This document shows positions 51,454 through 59,870 of a DNA stretch of 64,000 nt, piece by piece. Below the pieces are notes generated by a model. The model saw nothing but the letters and a program-made list of their open reading frames with translations, was not told where the DNA came from and made no database searches. The position numbers were made by a program, and so were the translations under genes. The first letter of the stretch is position 1. Every line of letters begins with the position of its first letter. The stretch lies in NCBI GenBank assembly GCA_963814975.1, contig CAWFFB010000022.1:434001-498000 (forward strand), written 5' to 3'. This DNA is from CAVUXJ01 sp963814975. Its GTDB lineage: Bacteria > Acidobacteriota > Vicinamibacteria > Vicinamibacterales > CAVVIG01.

Positions 51454-52803
51454 CTAGTTCGTGTCGGTCGGCCCAACCACCCGGCGGCCGGCGATCCAGA
51501 CGGAGTCGATCTTCCGCGTGTTCCGGATGTCCGTCAGCGGGTTCGCGCCCAACACGATGAAGTCGGCCCATTTCCCGGGCTGCAGCGTGCCCAGATGCTG
51601 ATCGAGCTTCGTCACACGTGCCGCGCCGCCCGTCGCCGACACCAGCGCCTGCATCGGCGTCAAGCCAGCTCTGGTCATCAGCTCGAGCTCGACGTGCTCG
51701 GAGTAGCCCACCCATTGGCCGACACCGGTGCCGCTGTCGGTCCCCATCGCAATCGCGGCGCCCGCGTCCGACAACAGCTTCAGATTGCGCATGTTCTGCT
51801 GAAGCGCCTTTTTTATCACTGGAGCCAACTTGCCGGTCCGGACCTTCTCCTGGGCGGCTGGATTCTTCAGCTCCTCCATGTCCTTGCTGATCAAAGGCAG
51901 GCCCCGCAGGAAGAACGGATCGGTGAAGTAGGCTGGCGTCGTCTCGTACTCGAATTCCGCCAGGTCGCGCGCCATGGTCGCGATGTACCCGACGTTCCGA
52001 CGCTTGAGCTCGGCGATGAACGCCGGATCGAGATCCGCATCGCGGACGGCATGCCCGATCATGTCGAGGCCAGCGCCAACCAACCCCTTCGCGTCCTCCA
52101 GCATGTACACATGCGCCAGCACCCGGAGCCCATGTTTGTGGGACTGTTCGATCACCGCGCGGTAGACCTCGGGTTCCATGTCCTTGACGCGTTTGTAGGC
52201 AGTGGCCATGTCGTTCATCTGGTTGCGGTTCATGCGGGTCTTGATGAAGTCGACCTTCATCGCCACAGCTTTGTCGACGCTTTGCCGAGCCTCTTCCACC
52301 GAGTTGCTCACCACGGTGGCGGAAACATATGCGCGCGCACCATCGGCTGTTCCAGGCTCCCATGCATCGCGCACCTTGACGATTTCTGCCGCGCCATCAC
52401 CGTAACCGCCCATCGCGTAGACGGTGGTGACGCCGTACTGGGCGAACAGCCGGAGCTGTTGAAGGATCCGGACTTGAGGCGGCAGCTTCTGGTCGCCATT
52501 GCTGAGGTGTCCGTGAGCATTGATGAACCCGGGCACGATCGTCTTCCCGGAGACGTCGATACGGGTCCCTCCAGCGGGGATTGCGACACCTGCCGGGGCG
52601 CCGACCGCTTCGATGCGCCCGTTGCGGATGAGCAGCGTCGCGTTTTCGAGCGGGGCGCGACCGGTCCCGTCGATCACACGCGCGCCGGTCAGGACGACGG
52701 TGGTGACCGGAGGTGTCTGCGCAAACGAAGGTTGGAAGGCAAACGCTTGCAGAATCAGCAGCGTGCCCGCGACCGCCGCCAGACGCGTCGAGCTACGAAT
52801 CAT
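51454..52803 (-). CDS. Secreted amidohydrolase, imidazolonepropionase-like
   Basis: Intact, about 449 aa. ATG 52803 is preferred over the upstream in-frame start because it begins the signal peptide MIRSSTRLAAVAGTLLILQ...SFAQ and follows AGGTAGG. TIM-barrel metal-dependent hydrolase: composite beta domain VLTGARVIDGTGRAPLENAT, strand-1 metal site PGFINAHGHLS, bridging Lys in KVDFIKTRMN, His of strand 5 (LRVLAHVY), His of strand 6 (LDMIGHAV) and catalytic Asp in AAIAMGTDSGTGV. The end GTLQPGKWADFIVLGANPL...IDSVWIAGRRV is typical of periplasmic amidohydrolases (peptidase or organophosphate-hydrolase-like) common in Acidobacteriota. Substrate unknown. Confidence 0.9.
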   Translation of the reverse strand: MIRSSTRLAAVAGTLLILQAFAFQPSFAQTPPVTTVVLTGARVIDGTGRAPLENATLLIRNGRIEAVGAPAGVAIPAGGTRIDVSGKTIVPGFINAHGHLSNGDQKLPPQVRILQQLRLFAQYGVTTVYAMGGYGDGAAEIVKVRDAWEPGTADGARAYVSATVVSNSVEEARQSVDKAVAMKVDFIKTRMNRNQMNDMATAYKRVKDMEPEVYRAVIEQSHKHGLRVLAHVYMLEDAKGLVGAGLDMIGHAVRDADLDPAFIAELKRRNVGYIATMARDLAEFEYETTPAYFTDPFFLRGLPLISKDMEELKNPAAQEKVRTGKLAPVIKKALQQNMRNLKLLSDAGAAIAMGTDSGTGVGQWVGYSEHVELELMTRAGLTPMQALVSATGGAARVTKLDQHLGTLQPGKWADFIVLGANPLTDIRNTRKIDSVWIAGRRVVGPTDTN

Positions 52804-52822
52804 GTCGCACCTACCTGGTTGC

Positions 52823-52995
52823 TTATCGTGGGAGGCTAGCAATGTCCGTCCGCACCTTGTACAAGGTCTTGCCTGCGGTCACGTAGAGCGTCTCTATGTC
52901 CGGCCCCCCGAAGGCATTGTTCGTGATGAAGTCTTCCGGGATCGGAATGAACTTCCTCAGATGTCGACCTACGGGAATGCGAATATTACCGCCCT
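52823..52995 (-). pseudogene. SMP-30/gluconolactonase-like protein, C-terminal remnant
   Basis: The last ~55 residues survive: NIRIPVGRHLRKFIPIPEDF, ITNNAFGGPDIETLYVTAGKT and LYKVRTDI, stop TAA 52823-52825. The TN.AFGG.D..TLYVTA phrase is the final propeller blade of SMP-30/gluconolactonase/LRE proteins. Upstream homology stops abruptly near 52995, where the sequence becomes unrelated. It lies just upstream of the amidohydrolase gene. Confidence 0.7.
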
Positions 52996-53069
52996 TGTGC
53001 CTAGATTGCGACGGGGCGCTGACGACTTTCGAGCACCGCACAGAGACTCGCGAATTCGGCCAGATCATG

Positions 53070-53572
53070 GTTGACGGTCAGCATCAGTATTATATTTGCT
53101 CCGCTTATCGCGCAGATTGCCGTAGAACCAGAGCTTGTCCCGGATGAGGCGGCCACCCAGGTCGGCGGCTAGGTCGATGTACCACACCACCGAGTCACTC
53201 ACCACGATCCCTTGCGCGCGCAGCCGGTCGTCTATGTTCTCGGACGCGAAGCGCTCATGCTGGACGACTTCAATGAACCTGCCATGGAACCGATTGCCGC
53301 CGGACTTCATGACGAACTGGACCGCAGGACCGGACACATCGACATCGGCCGTATTCCCGAACGTCTTGGCGTCCATCTCCTCGTAGGCCGTCATATTCGA
53401 ACCGCTCCCGACACTCCACACGCCTTCGACCAACACGTTTCCCGAGCCCGCCCCGTAGCTCACACCATCCAAGCCCAATGCGCCGGAGGCAGGCGCAGCG
53501 CCGGACGCGGGATCGCGAGTGCAGGCAGACGTAGCGGGCGGTGTCGCCGACGCGCTTGTCAATTCAGTCCGC
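53070..53572 (-). pseudogene. TonB-dependent receptor, internal fragment cut by an IS
   Basis: The frame contains SALGLDGVSYGAGSGNVLVEG-like sequence, AYEEMDAKTFGNTADVDVSG, AVQFVMKSGGNRFHGRFIEV, ADLGGRLIRDKLWFYGNLRD. The K.GGN.FHG and GGP(L)I.DKLWF phrases are hallmarks of the plug/first-barrel part of carboxypeptidase-regulatory TonB receptors abundant in Acidobacteriota. The upstream (N-terminal) side is removed by the IS starting at 53576, and the barrel is missing on the other side. Confidence 0.78.
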
Positions 53573-54976
53573 ATAGCAGCCCGTGGTACAAGTCGCCGCC
53601 GCTGACGAGTTGACAAGGAGGGTGGTCGGGGTTGCCGCCCAGCCGCGCGTGATCGTGAGACCGGGAAGCGACGCGCGTAGGAGGCCGAATCGGCGGCGAA
53701 CATCGCGGAGGAGCGCGAGAAGGACGGCGATCACCGCCGCCACTCGGCCTTGCAGACTCCGCGGCGTGCCGATGCCAATCAGGTGACGCATGATCAGCCC
53801 CAGATTGAACGCACCCGTATGAATCAGGACGCGCTTCAAAATATGGGTGTGGCCGCGCAGATGCGTGCGCCGCAGCGCGCCGGTTTCGTACAGGTGCGCA
53901 TTCGGTCGCTCCAAATATTCGCCCCGTCGACGCAACAGCTGCTGTCCGCGCGTGCCGCGAATCCGCCGTCGGTTGCGATAGACGGCGTCGCGCAACGCGG
54001 TCTGGCCGTGCCAGCGCCGCCGGCCACGCTTTGGTTCCGAGAGATAGGTGCGCAGCCCGATGCCTTCCCAATCGCTGACGCGGTCGGTACTGTGGTAGCC
54101 CTTGTCTGCGACGATCTCGCGATCGTCATCGCTATCCGGCTGCACGGCGTCGAGTTCGTCCAGGGCCGCAAGGACCGTATCGACGCCGCTGTCCGTATCG
54201 CCGCGATCGGCGGGTTGGATCGTGACGGCGACCACCGCGCCGCTCGCCAAGTCGACGGCGTGCTCGGCCTTGTGGGCCAAATGTGTGCGGCCGTCTTTCA
54301 TCTTCATGATGCGCGCGTCCGGATCATGCGGAGGGGTCCAATCGTCGTTCGAGCCTTTCTTCTTCCGCTTCCGATCCACCCGCGCCAGATCCTCCCGCGT
54401 CGGCGTCGCGACACCGGAGGCCTGCGCCAGCTTGGTCAAGAACGCCTGATAGGTGGCCCCGTTATCGCGCCGGACAATGCTCCGCAGCGCCGCATTCGCT
54501 TCCAAGGTCGTCGCATCGACGCCCAGGGTCTTGCCCTTCAGCAGGCCCGCCTCGGCGACGCGCTCCAGGATCCACGTGAACACGGCCTGATGGGTCTCCA
54601 GATCGATCAGGCGGCGGGTGCGCGAAATCGTCGAGTGATCGGGGGGCGCCTCGTCCAAACCGAGGCTGAGAAACTCCCGCAGGGCCAGCGAATCCGCCGC
54701 GCGCCAAGCAATCCCGCGTTCGGAATCGATGCCCTCAAAATACCCAATCAGCAACAGCCGGAAATAGACGGCTGGGGCCAAGCCCGGGCGCCCCATCGTG
54801 GCCGCATCGAATCCGACACAGCGCCCTTCGACGAACGCGTCAAACTCGGCCTTCGCGAGCAACGCATTCAGCCGTTGATAGAACGGGTGTGCCGCCGGCG
54901 TCGGCAGATCGCTGGTGGCGATCCATATCGCTGTCTGGCGGGTCGCTCGACGTTTGCCCATGGCCATGCGCGGCAT
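53564..54976 (-). CDS. DDE transposase (DUF772 + DDE_Tnp_1, IS1182/IS5-like)
   Basis: Intact 470-aa transposase. N-terminal DUF772 region: FYQRLNALLAKAEFDAFVE, RPGLAPAVYFRLLLIGYFEG, SERGIAWRAADSLALREFLSLG and APPDHSTISRTRRLI. Catalytic residues are visible in KTLGVDATTLEANAAL (Asp), DREIVADKGYHS (Asp) and RRGEYLERPNAHLYETGAL (Glu). A charged KRKKKGSNDDWTPPHDPDARIMK insert lies before the second Asp strand. The ORF runs into the left inverted repeat, so the last residues are encoded by the IS end. Start ATG 54976 or the next Met (54967). Confidence 0.9.
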   Translation of the reverse strand: MPRMAMGKRRATRQTAIWIATSDLPTPAAHPFYQRLNALLAKAEFDAFVEGRCVGFDAATMGRPGLAPAVYFRLLLIGYFEGIDSERGIAWRAADSLALREFLSLGLDEAPPDHSTISRTRRLIDLETHQAVFTWILERVAEAGLLKGKTLGVDATTLEANAALRSIVRRDNGATYQAFLTKLAQASGVATPTREDLARVDRKRKKKGSNDDWTPPHDPDARIMKMKDGRTHLAHKAEHAVDLASGAVVAVTIQPADRGDTDSGVDTVLAALDELDAVQPDSDDDREIVADKGYHSTDRVSDWEGIGLRTYLSEPKRGRRRWHGQTALRDAVYRNRRRIRGTRGQQLLRRRGEYLERPNAHLYETGALRRTHLRGHTHILKRVLIHTGAFNLGLIMRHLIGIGTPRSLQGRVAAVIAVLLALLRDVRRRFGLLRASLPGLTITRGWAATPTTLLVNSSAAATCTTGCYAD

Positions 54977-55042
54977 TGTAGTACACCGCCCACGTTGACG
55001 AAACGGACTCGTCAGCGGTTATCGACTTTCACCACGGGCTGC
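53576..55042 (-). mobile_element. Complete IS with ~38-bp inverted repeats flanked by TA
   Basis: Left end GCAGCCCGTGGTACAAGTCG followed by a few bases and CCGCTGACGAGTT; right end, read inward from 55042, GCAGCCCGTGGTGAAAGTCG then CCGCTGACGAGTC. Both ends are bordered by TA (53574-53575 and 55043-55044), consistent with a 2-bp target duplication. The transposase is intact, so the element may be active. Confidence 0.82.
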
Positions 55043-55059
55043 TAGGGTTCGAGGAAGAT

Positions 55060-55547
55060 AAGGCATTTCCGCCATCGAGGCCGGTATCAGCAGGTTCGAA
55101 ACGGGCGTGACCGCCGGCCTGGCATCCGTGGGTTTTCAGGTCCTGAACTTCACCGATTTCCTGACGCCGGGTTCCAAGGCGGCTCCCGTCTTTGGGTTTC
55201 CGCCGAGGGTGACCGATCTCCAGGCGGGCGGTTGGCGCGTTCGTCTCACGGCTGTTGACCGGTCGAAGGACATCTTCAAAGGTCTCGACGAAATCGGAGG
55301 GTATGCGTTCACGCATCTGGGTCTGCTCGAACGCTTAGATGGCGGCCTGTTTGACGCGCCGGACGCGGACGCCTTCTTGAACACGCTGGCCTTCTTCCTC
55401 TCGTTCGCGCGTGGCGCGGCCTGCAGCCTGCCGGTGCGATGGGGGATCGACGCAGGAGGGGGTATCGTATGGCAGTGCTGGGGCTCTCCCAATGCGACCG
55501 TCTCCCGAGGTCGCTGTAGGATAACTATGCGCGCAGGAACCAGCTGA
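55060..55547 (+). pseudogene. Unrecognised protein family, N-truncated (SFARG motif)
   Basis: Open from the stop at about 55058. Residues read GISAIEAGISRFETGVTAG, VLNFTDFLTPGSKAAPVFGF, GGWRVRLTAVDRSKDIFKGLDEIGGYAFTHLG, NTLAFFLSFARGAACSLPV and GGGIVWQCWGSPN. The order 'GG(Y).ITH.G.LER.DG ... FLSFARG ... LPVG.D..G..VW..W' recalls a family of uncharacterised bacterial proteins seen in accessory regions. The true start is missing because the IS ends at 55042. The last ~15 residues are also not family-like. The ankyrin gene follows after 3 bases. Confidence 0.5.
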
Positions 55548-55550
55548 AAG

Positions 55551-56174
55551 ATGAACGCTGACGATGGTGTGAAATTGCTGCTCGCCGAGCTCGAGCAGTT
55601 GCTTGCCGCCGAGCCCCTGGACCGGTTGCGCGTGCTGAGTCTCATTGCGCGTGGAGCGAACCCAAACGCCAGAGACGAGTGGGGGGCGAGTTGGTTCGAA
55701 GAGAAACTCGGCGACATTAGTATCCCTTTGGTCGAACTGCTGATCGAAGCGGGCGCGGACGTCAACTCCGACGGCGGAGACGGAACGCGGCCGCTGTGGC
55801 AGGCCGCCTGCCTAAACGCTCGCCCAGAGCTCGTCGAGTGTCTGCTCGCACGCGGAGCCGATCCAAACTTCATGATCGACCAGAGTGAGAGCCTGCTCGA
55901 CCATGTCGAGTTCGATTTGTGGTACTGCGAGGACAACATCGGAACGGCGTGGGAGCAGGAGTACCAACAGCCACGCGTGGAGTGCTTGCGGCGGATCGTC
56001 GAGTTGCTGCAGGCAGCGGGCGCCAAGCCGCTGTCGGCGATGCGCGCCCCGCGCCTGCGAGAATGGGTCACACTGGGTGCTGGTAGCGTCGAAGAGGTTC
56101 TGACGGGCGACGGGTACATTCTACTAACCGAAGCGTCTCGAACAGATGAGAGAGGTCGGCCTCGGGTCTGTACC
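55551..56174 (+). pseudogene. Ankyrin-repeat protein, 3' end cut by an IS
   Basis: The ATG start at 55551 follows AGGAACCAGCTGAAAG. About 205 residues remain, with ankyrin-type helices and hairpins: LDRLRVLSLIARGANPNARDEWG, IPLVELLIEAGADVNSDGGDG, RPLWQAACLNARPELVECLLARGADPNFM and a long acidic third unit ending LRRIVELLQAAGAKPLS. The frame is open across the IS boundary at 56175 (LTEASRTDERGRPRV...), so the natural C terminus is lost. Ankyrin repeats mediate protein binding. Adjacency to the preceding truncated gene suggests a two-gene unit. Confidence 0.7.
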
Positions 56175-57375
56175 TGTCGGTCTCGAATTCGCCTGTCAGG
56201 CGGCGACCGGAAGTTGGACAAGGTCCCTGCAGTGGGAGACCCAACGCACCTGGTTCAGATCGACGGGAGCAACGGTGTTTCTGTCGGCGAACGTCAGCGG
56301 CGTGCGGCCCTCCAACGAGGCATGGCAGCGTGCCGCGTTGTAGTAGGTCTGGAACTCGGCAAGCTTCCGTTCAAGATCACGGCCATTCCAGAACAGCAGG
56401 TGGTCCAGGAATTCTCGACGCATCGTCCCAACCAGGCGCTCCACGAACGGGTGTGAGAGCGGCACGTGCGGGACGGTTTTGATTTCGTCGATCTCCAGAA
56501 TCCGCAGGTTCGCCCTCCACCGGTGCGCCTCGAACAGCGGATCGTGATCCGTACTGAGATGTCGCGGTATGCCCTGCCCGTGAATCGCGGCGTTAAACAT
56601 GCGGCATAGGTCGGCACCCGTGACGCCGCCGCGATGCACGCCGATCCCGACGAGGCGACGCGTGAACTGGTCCATGACCACGAGCACCCAGTAGCTCCGG
56701 AGCACGATCGACTCGCAGCGAAAGAGGTCCACGCTCCAGAGGCTGTCTGTCGTGTGGCCGATGAACGACAGCCACGAGGGCCCGCTTCCGCCTGGAGCGG
56801 GGCGATAGTGTTTCGCCAGCACGCGATACACGACGTTCTTATCGACGTCGATCCCGAACGTCTGCGAGATGATGCGCGCAATCCGTGGACAGCCGAAGCG
56901 AGGATTGCGCGACTTGAGTTCGACGATGGCGTGGATGAGTGCTTTGTCCGGCCCTTTCGGGCCGGGCTTCCTCGGGCACGACGTCGACGAGAACAGCCTG
57001 CGGTACTTGCGATGCACCAAGGCCTGATGAAACGCCAGGAGCGTTGAGGGACGGAGAGCGATGGCGATCTTTCGGAGGCGTCCCGGACTGAGGAAGAGCG
57101 CTCCGAATCCACAGAGCAATCGGTCGCGCAGCATCAGGTTCGGCGCTCGATGGCGAGAACAGCGGAGGACGATCAGTTGCTGCTTGAGCACGAGATTCTC
57201 CGCGATGACCGCTCGTACACCGCCGGGACCACACAGCTTCGCGGTCAAGACGGCCAGGTGAAGCAGGGCGAGCAGGAGGTCCTTCACGCGTGAGACAGCG
57301 TAGTCGGGCGCCGAGTTCCGTGCAACGTTGTTACGCTGTTGACTTTTGCCGACAATTGGCAATTCGAGACCCACA
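56175..57375 (-). mobile_element. Complete IS with 15-bp inverted repeats (1,201 bp)
   Basis: Ends TGTCGGTCTCGAATT (56175-56189) and TGTGGGTCTCGAATT read inward from 57375, one mismatch in 15. TGT starts are typical of rve-type elements. It encodes one intact transposase. No target duplication is obvious. Confidence 0.82.
56196..57374 (-). CDS. Integrase-core transposase, intact
   Basis: Up to 392 aa. The homologous part probably starts at an internal GTG (VKDLLLALLHLAVLTAKL), because the first ~28 residues overlap the IS inverted repeat. N-terminal region AVIAENLVLKQQLIVLRCSRHRAPN, helix-turn-helix NPRFGCPRIARIISQTFGIDVDKNVVYRVL, catalytic core LWSVDLFRCES (Asp), LSTDHDPLFE (Asp), VERLVGTMRREFLD (Glu) and tail YYNAARCHASLEGRTP. 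A different lineage from the elements at 29414 and 62695. Confidence 0.87.
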   Translation of the reverse strand: MGLELPIVGKSQQRNNVARNSAPDYAVSRVKDLLLALLHLAVLTAKLCGPGGVRAVIAENLVLKQQLIVLRCSRHRAPNLMLRDRLLCGFGALFLSPGRLRKIAIALRPSTLLAFHQALVHRKYRRLFSSTSCPRKPGPKGPDKALIHAIVELKSRNPRFGCPRIARIISQTFGIDVDKNVVYRVLAKHYRPAPGGSGPSWLSFIGHTTDSLWSVDLFRCESIVLRSYWVLVVMDQFTRRLVGIGVHRGGVTGADLCRMFNAAIHGQGIPRHLSTDHDPLFEAHRWRANLRILEIDEIKTVPHVPLSHPFVERLVGTMRREFLDHLLFWNGRDLERKLAEFQTYYNAARCHASLEGRTPLTFADRNTVAPVDLNQVRWVSHCRDLVQLPVAA

Positions 57376-57671
57376 AGTTCCTCGCGTCGGAGTCGGCGCG
57401 GGTTGAGTACCTGGGACTACAAGTTGGAAACCTGGGAGATCTATCAGCACGCGCGGCCGAACGCCGTTCACCATGCCATCCCAACAGTCGCATTCAGTTG
57501 GCCTGAGCTTAGCGCGGTTCCTTCACTAACATCAGCACACAAGCGGTCCCGGGGTTATTGAACGACGGCTTCAATACTGGCAGCGGCGCCGGAGGCGGGA
57601 GCGTGTGAGCAACGCTCGACAAGGAACCCCCTCGTGAGGTATTGGAGCATCGCACGCCAGCCTCTCATCAG
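57376..57671. other. Intergenic region right of the IS
   Basis: About 295 bases. No continuation of the ankyrin gene is found here in any frame, so the IS insertion was accompanied by loss or rearrangement of its 3' part. Nothing else is supported. Confidence 0.4.
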
Positions 57672-59306
57672 ATGCTGATCGAGACGACATCCGCCCGCCG
57701 TCCCGTTGGCCCAACGCCGGCTCCGCCGCTGCCGGAGATCCAGCCGCACATCCGCGCGCCGTTTGTCGCCGGCTTGCCGGCCATGCTGGCGGCCGCTCTT
57801 GCCGCGCTCGGTTTCGTCAGTGACGTCGGAAGGAGCCCGACGGTCCTCGCGACGCTGCTCGGTGGAGCGGCCGTGATCGTGAGTTGGAACGCGCTGCTGC
57901 TCGCGCGCGACCGCCGCGCGAGCCGCGCGCCGACCATGGAGATCCTCCTACGGAAGCAGCATTACCTCCAGGCCTGCGCGCAGGGTTCGGTGCTGCTCTA
58001 CTGGGGTTGGTACTGGCGCCCCGTCTACGACCACATGCCGCTCATCGCCGCGCAGCTGATCTTCGCGTACGCATTCGACATGCTTCTCGGCTGGTCGCGG
58101 CGTGGAAGCTACGTGCTCGGCTTCGGCCCCTTCCCGGTGATCTTCAGCATCAACCTGTTCCTCTGGCTCAGACCGGATTGGTTCTACCTCCAATTCGTCA
58201 TGGTCGGTCTGGGCTTCGCGGCCAAGGAGCTGATTCGCTGGAACCGGGAGGGACGACGCGTCCACATCTTCAATCCCTCGTCGTTCCCCCTCGCGGTGCT
58301 CTCGCTGGCGCTGATCCTTACCGGCGCCAGCGATGTGACGCGAGGCCAGGACATCGCGATCAGCCAGTTCTATCCACCGCACATGTACCTGGTCCTGTTC
58401 CTAGTTGGCCTGCCGGGCCAGTTCTTCTTCGGCGTCGCATCGATGACGCTGTCGGCGGTCGCGACCACTTATCTGTTGGGGCTGGCTTATTTCGCCGTCA
58501 CCGACACCTATTTCTTTTACGACTCGTATGTGCCGATTGCGGTCTTCCTCGGGATGCACCTGCTTTTCACCGATCCGTCCACGTCGCCGCGCACCGAGCT
58601 CGGACGTGTGATCTTCGGAGTGCTCTACGGACTGAGCGCGTGTGCGCTCTACCAGCTGCTCGGAGCGCTCGGGATGCCGACCTTCTACGACAAGCTCTTA
58701 CAGGTACCGGCATTGAACCTCTCCGTCAGGGCGTTGGATCGGGCGGCGCGCTCCACATGGCTCCAGTCATTCGATCCAGCGCGGCTCGGCCGCTCGCTCG
58801 TCCCGCGCCAGCGCTTCGTGGCGTATCAGCTGGTGTGGATCGTCGTCTTTGGGGCGATGAGCGCGGCTCAAGGGGTTGGTGACAGCCACCGCGGGCAGTG
58901 GGTGCCGTTCTGGGAGAACGCCTGCCGGGAGGGGCGACCGCGCGCGTGCAGGTACGTCGCGAATCTGCAGTTGATCCTCTGCGAGGCGGGATCCGGGTGG
59001 GCGTGCAACGAGGCCGCCGTTCGACGACAGGTCACATCATCTGGCGAGCTTCCATCCGATCTGGCACGGATGACCGCCTCGTTCGAACGGGGATGTAGGC
59101 TCGGATTCGTACCCGCCTGCCGTAACGCCGCGCGTGCGCCGAACGGAAGCGCGACATTCGAGCGGGCGCCGCCGACGCTCGCCGACTATCCCATCGTCCT
59201 TCGCGGCAGCAAGGGACCGATCACCGACCGCACGCCCGCAGGGCTCACCGCGCACGCCTGCGCGCAGGGCTGGCCCGGCACGTGCGGTGGCACCGTCGGG
59301 GAATGA
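57672..59306 (+). CDS. RnfD/NqrB-like membrane protein with Cys-rich Sel1-like tail
   Basis: Intact; ATG 57672 (MLIETTSARRP) chosen over TTG 57642. Residues 40-400 hold about nine transmembrane helices in the NQR2/RnfD arrangement: VAGLPAMLAAALAALGFVS, MPLIAAQLIFAYAFDMLLGW, VLGFGPFPVIFSINLFLW, HIFNPSSFPLAVLSLALILTG, LVGLPGQFFFGVASMTL and FGVLYGLSACALYQLLGAL. These subunits carry electrons or Na+ in Rnf/NQR complexes. The covalent-FMN Ser/Thr-Gly-Ala-Thr motif is not seen, so redox function is uncertain. The last 130 residues, after a final helix at about 415, contain paired cysteines with spacing like Sel1 repeats (ACREGRPRACRYV, GSGWACNEAA, GCRLGFVPACRNAA, ACAQGWPGTC). No other Rnf genes are nearby. 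Confidence 0.8.
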   Translation: MLIETTSARRPVGPTPAPPLPEIQPHIRAPFVAGLPAMLAAALAALGFVSDVGRSPTVLATLLGGAAVIVSWNALLLARDRRASRAPTMEILLRKQHYLQACAQGSVLLYWGWYWRPVYDHMPLIAAQLIFAYAFDMLLGWSRRGSYVLGFGPFPVIFSINLFLWLRPDWFYLQFVMVGLGFAAKELIRWNREGRRVHIFNPSSFPLAVLSLALILTGASDVTRGQDIAISQFYPPHMYLVLFLVGLPGQFFFGVASMTLSAVATTYLLGLAYFAVTDTYFFYDSYVPIAVFLGMHLLFTDPSTSPRTELGRVIFGVLYGLSACALYQLLGALGMPTFYDKLLQVPALNLSVRALDRAARSTWLQSFDPARLGRSLVPRQRFVAYQLVWIVVFGAMSAAQGVGDSHRGQWVPFWENACREGRPRACRYVANLQLILCEAGSGWACNEAAVRRQVTSSGELPSDLARMTASFERGCRLGFVPACRNAARAPNGSATFERAPPTLADYPIVLRGSKGPITDRTPAGLTAHACAQGWPGTCGGTVGE

Positions 59307-59341
59307 GCACATTCGTGGTCGCCGAGCGCCCCTGGTCTGGC

Positions 59342-59782
59342 TCAGCGATCCTGCTGCGTCTGCTTCTGATTCAGCTCGTACGGCGCACCGGTGCCCGACG
59401 AGCCCATGAAGAGCTTCGTGCCGTCTTCGAACGTGAGGTCCCGTCCGTTGGCCCTGCGCGAACCGTCCTTCGCCCGGTAGCCGTCGATGACGACGACCGT
59501 CCCTGGCAGCAGGGACTTCCGGGTGAAGCCGCGTCGGAACAGCACGTTCGGTGTGCCCGCCTCGAACGCCCAGGCCTCCACCTTGCCGTCCGGCTGCTTC
59601 ACGTCCAGGTGCAGCCAGACGTGTGGATTGACCCACTCCATCTTCATGACGGTCCCCTTGACCGTTATCGGCTTGGTCCCGTCGAACTCGGCCGCAAACG
59701 CATGGTGCGCCGACAGTGACGCGGCGGCGGCGAACAGAACGAGACCGAAACCTGCGACAGCGACGGCGAGCTTCGTGCGCAT
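59342..59782 (-). CDS. DUF6152 family secreted protein
   Basis: 146 aa. ATG 59782 is preceded by GGAGG; the upstream TTG is rejected. Signal peptide MRTKLAVAVAGFGLVLFAAA...SAHHA, then the family signature HHAFAAEFDGTKPITVKG, MKMEWVNPHVWLHLDV, WAFEAGTPNVLFRRGFTR and GTVVVIDGYRAKDGS. A small beta-barrel-like periplasmic protein of unknown function that is repeatedly linked to PDL.G.W proteins in Acidobacteriota, as here (two such genes directly upstream on the same strand). It is the last gene of the three-gene unit. Confidence 0.88.
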   Translation of the reverse strand: MRTKLAVAVAGFGLVLFAAAASLSAHHAFAAEFDGTKPITVKGTVMKMEWVNPHVWLHLDVKQPDGKVEAWAFEAGTPNVLFRRGFTRKSLLPGTVVVIDGYRAKDGSRRANGRDLTFEDGTKLFMGSSGTGAPYELNQKQTQQDR

Positions 59783-59870
59783 CGGATCCAACCTCCATTC
59801 AGTCCTGACTCGTGATTGTGGCCATCGGGACCCTCACGAATCAGCAATCACGAATCACGAATTCAAGGCT

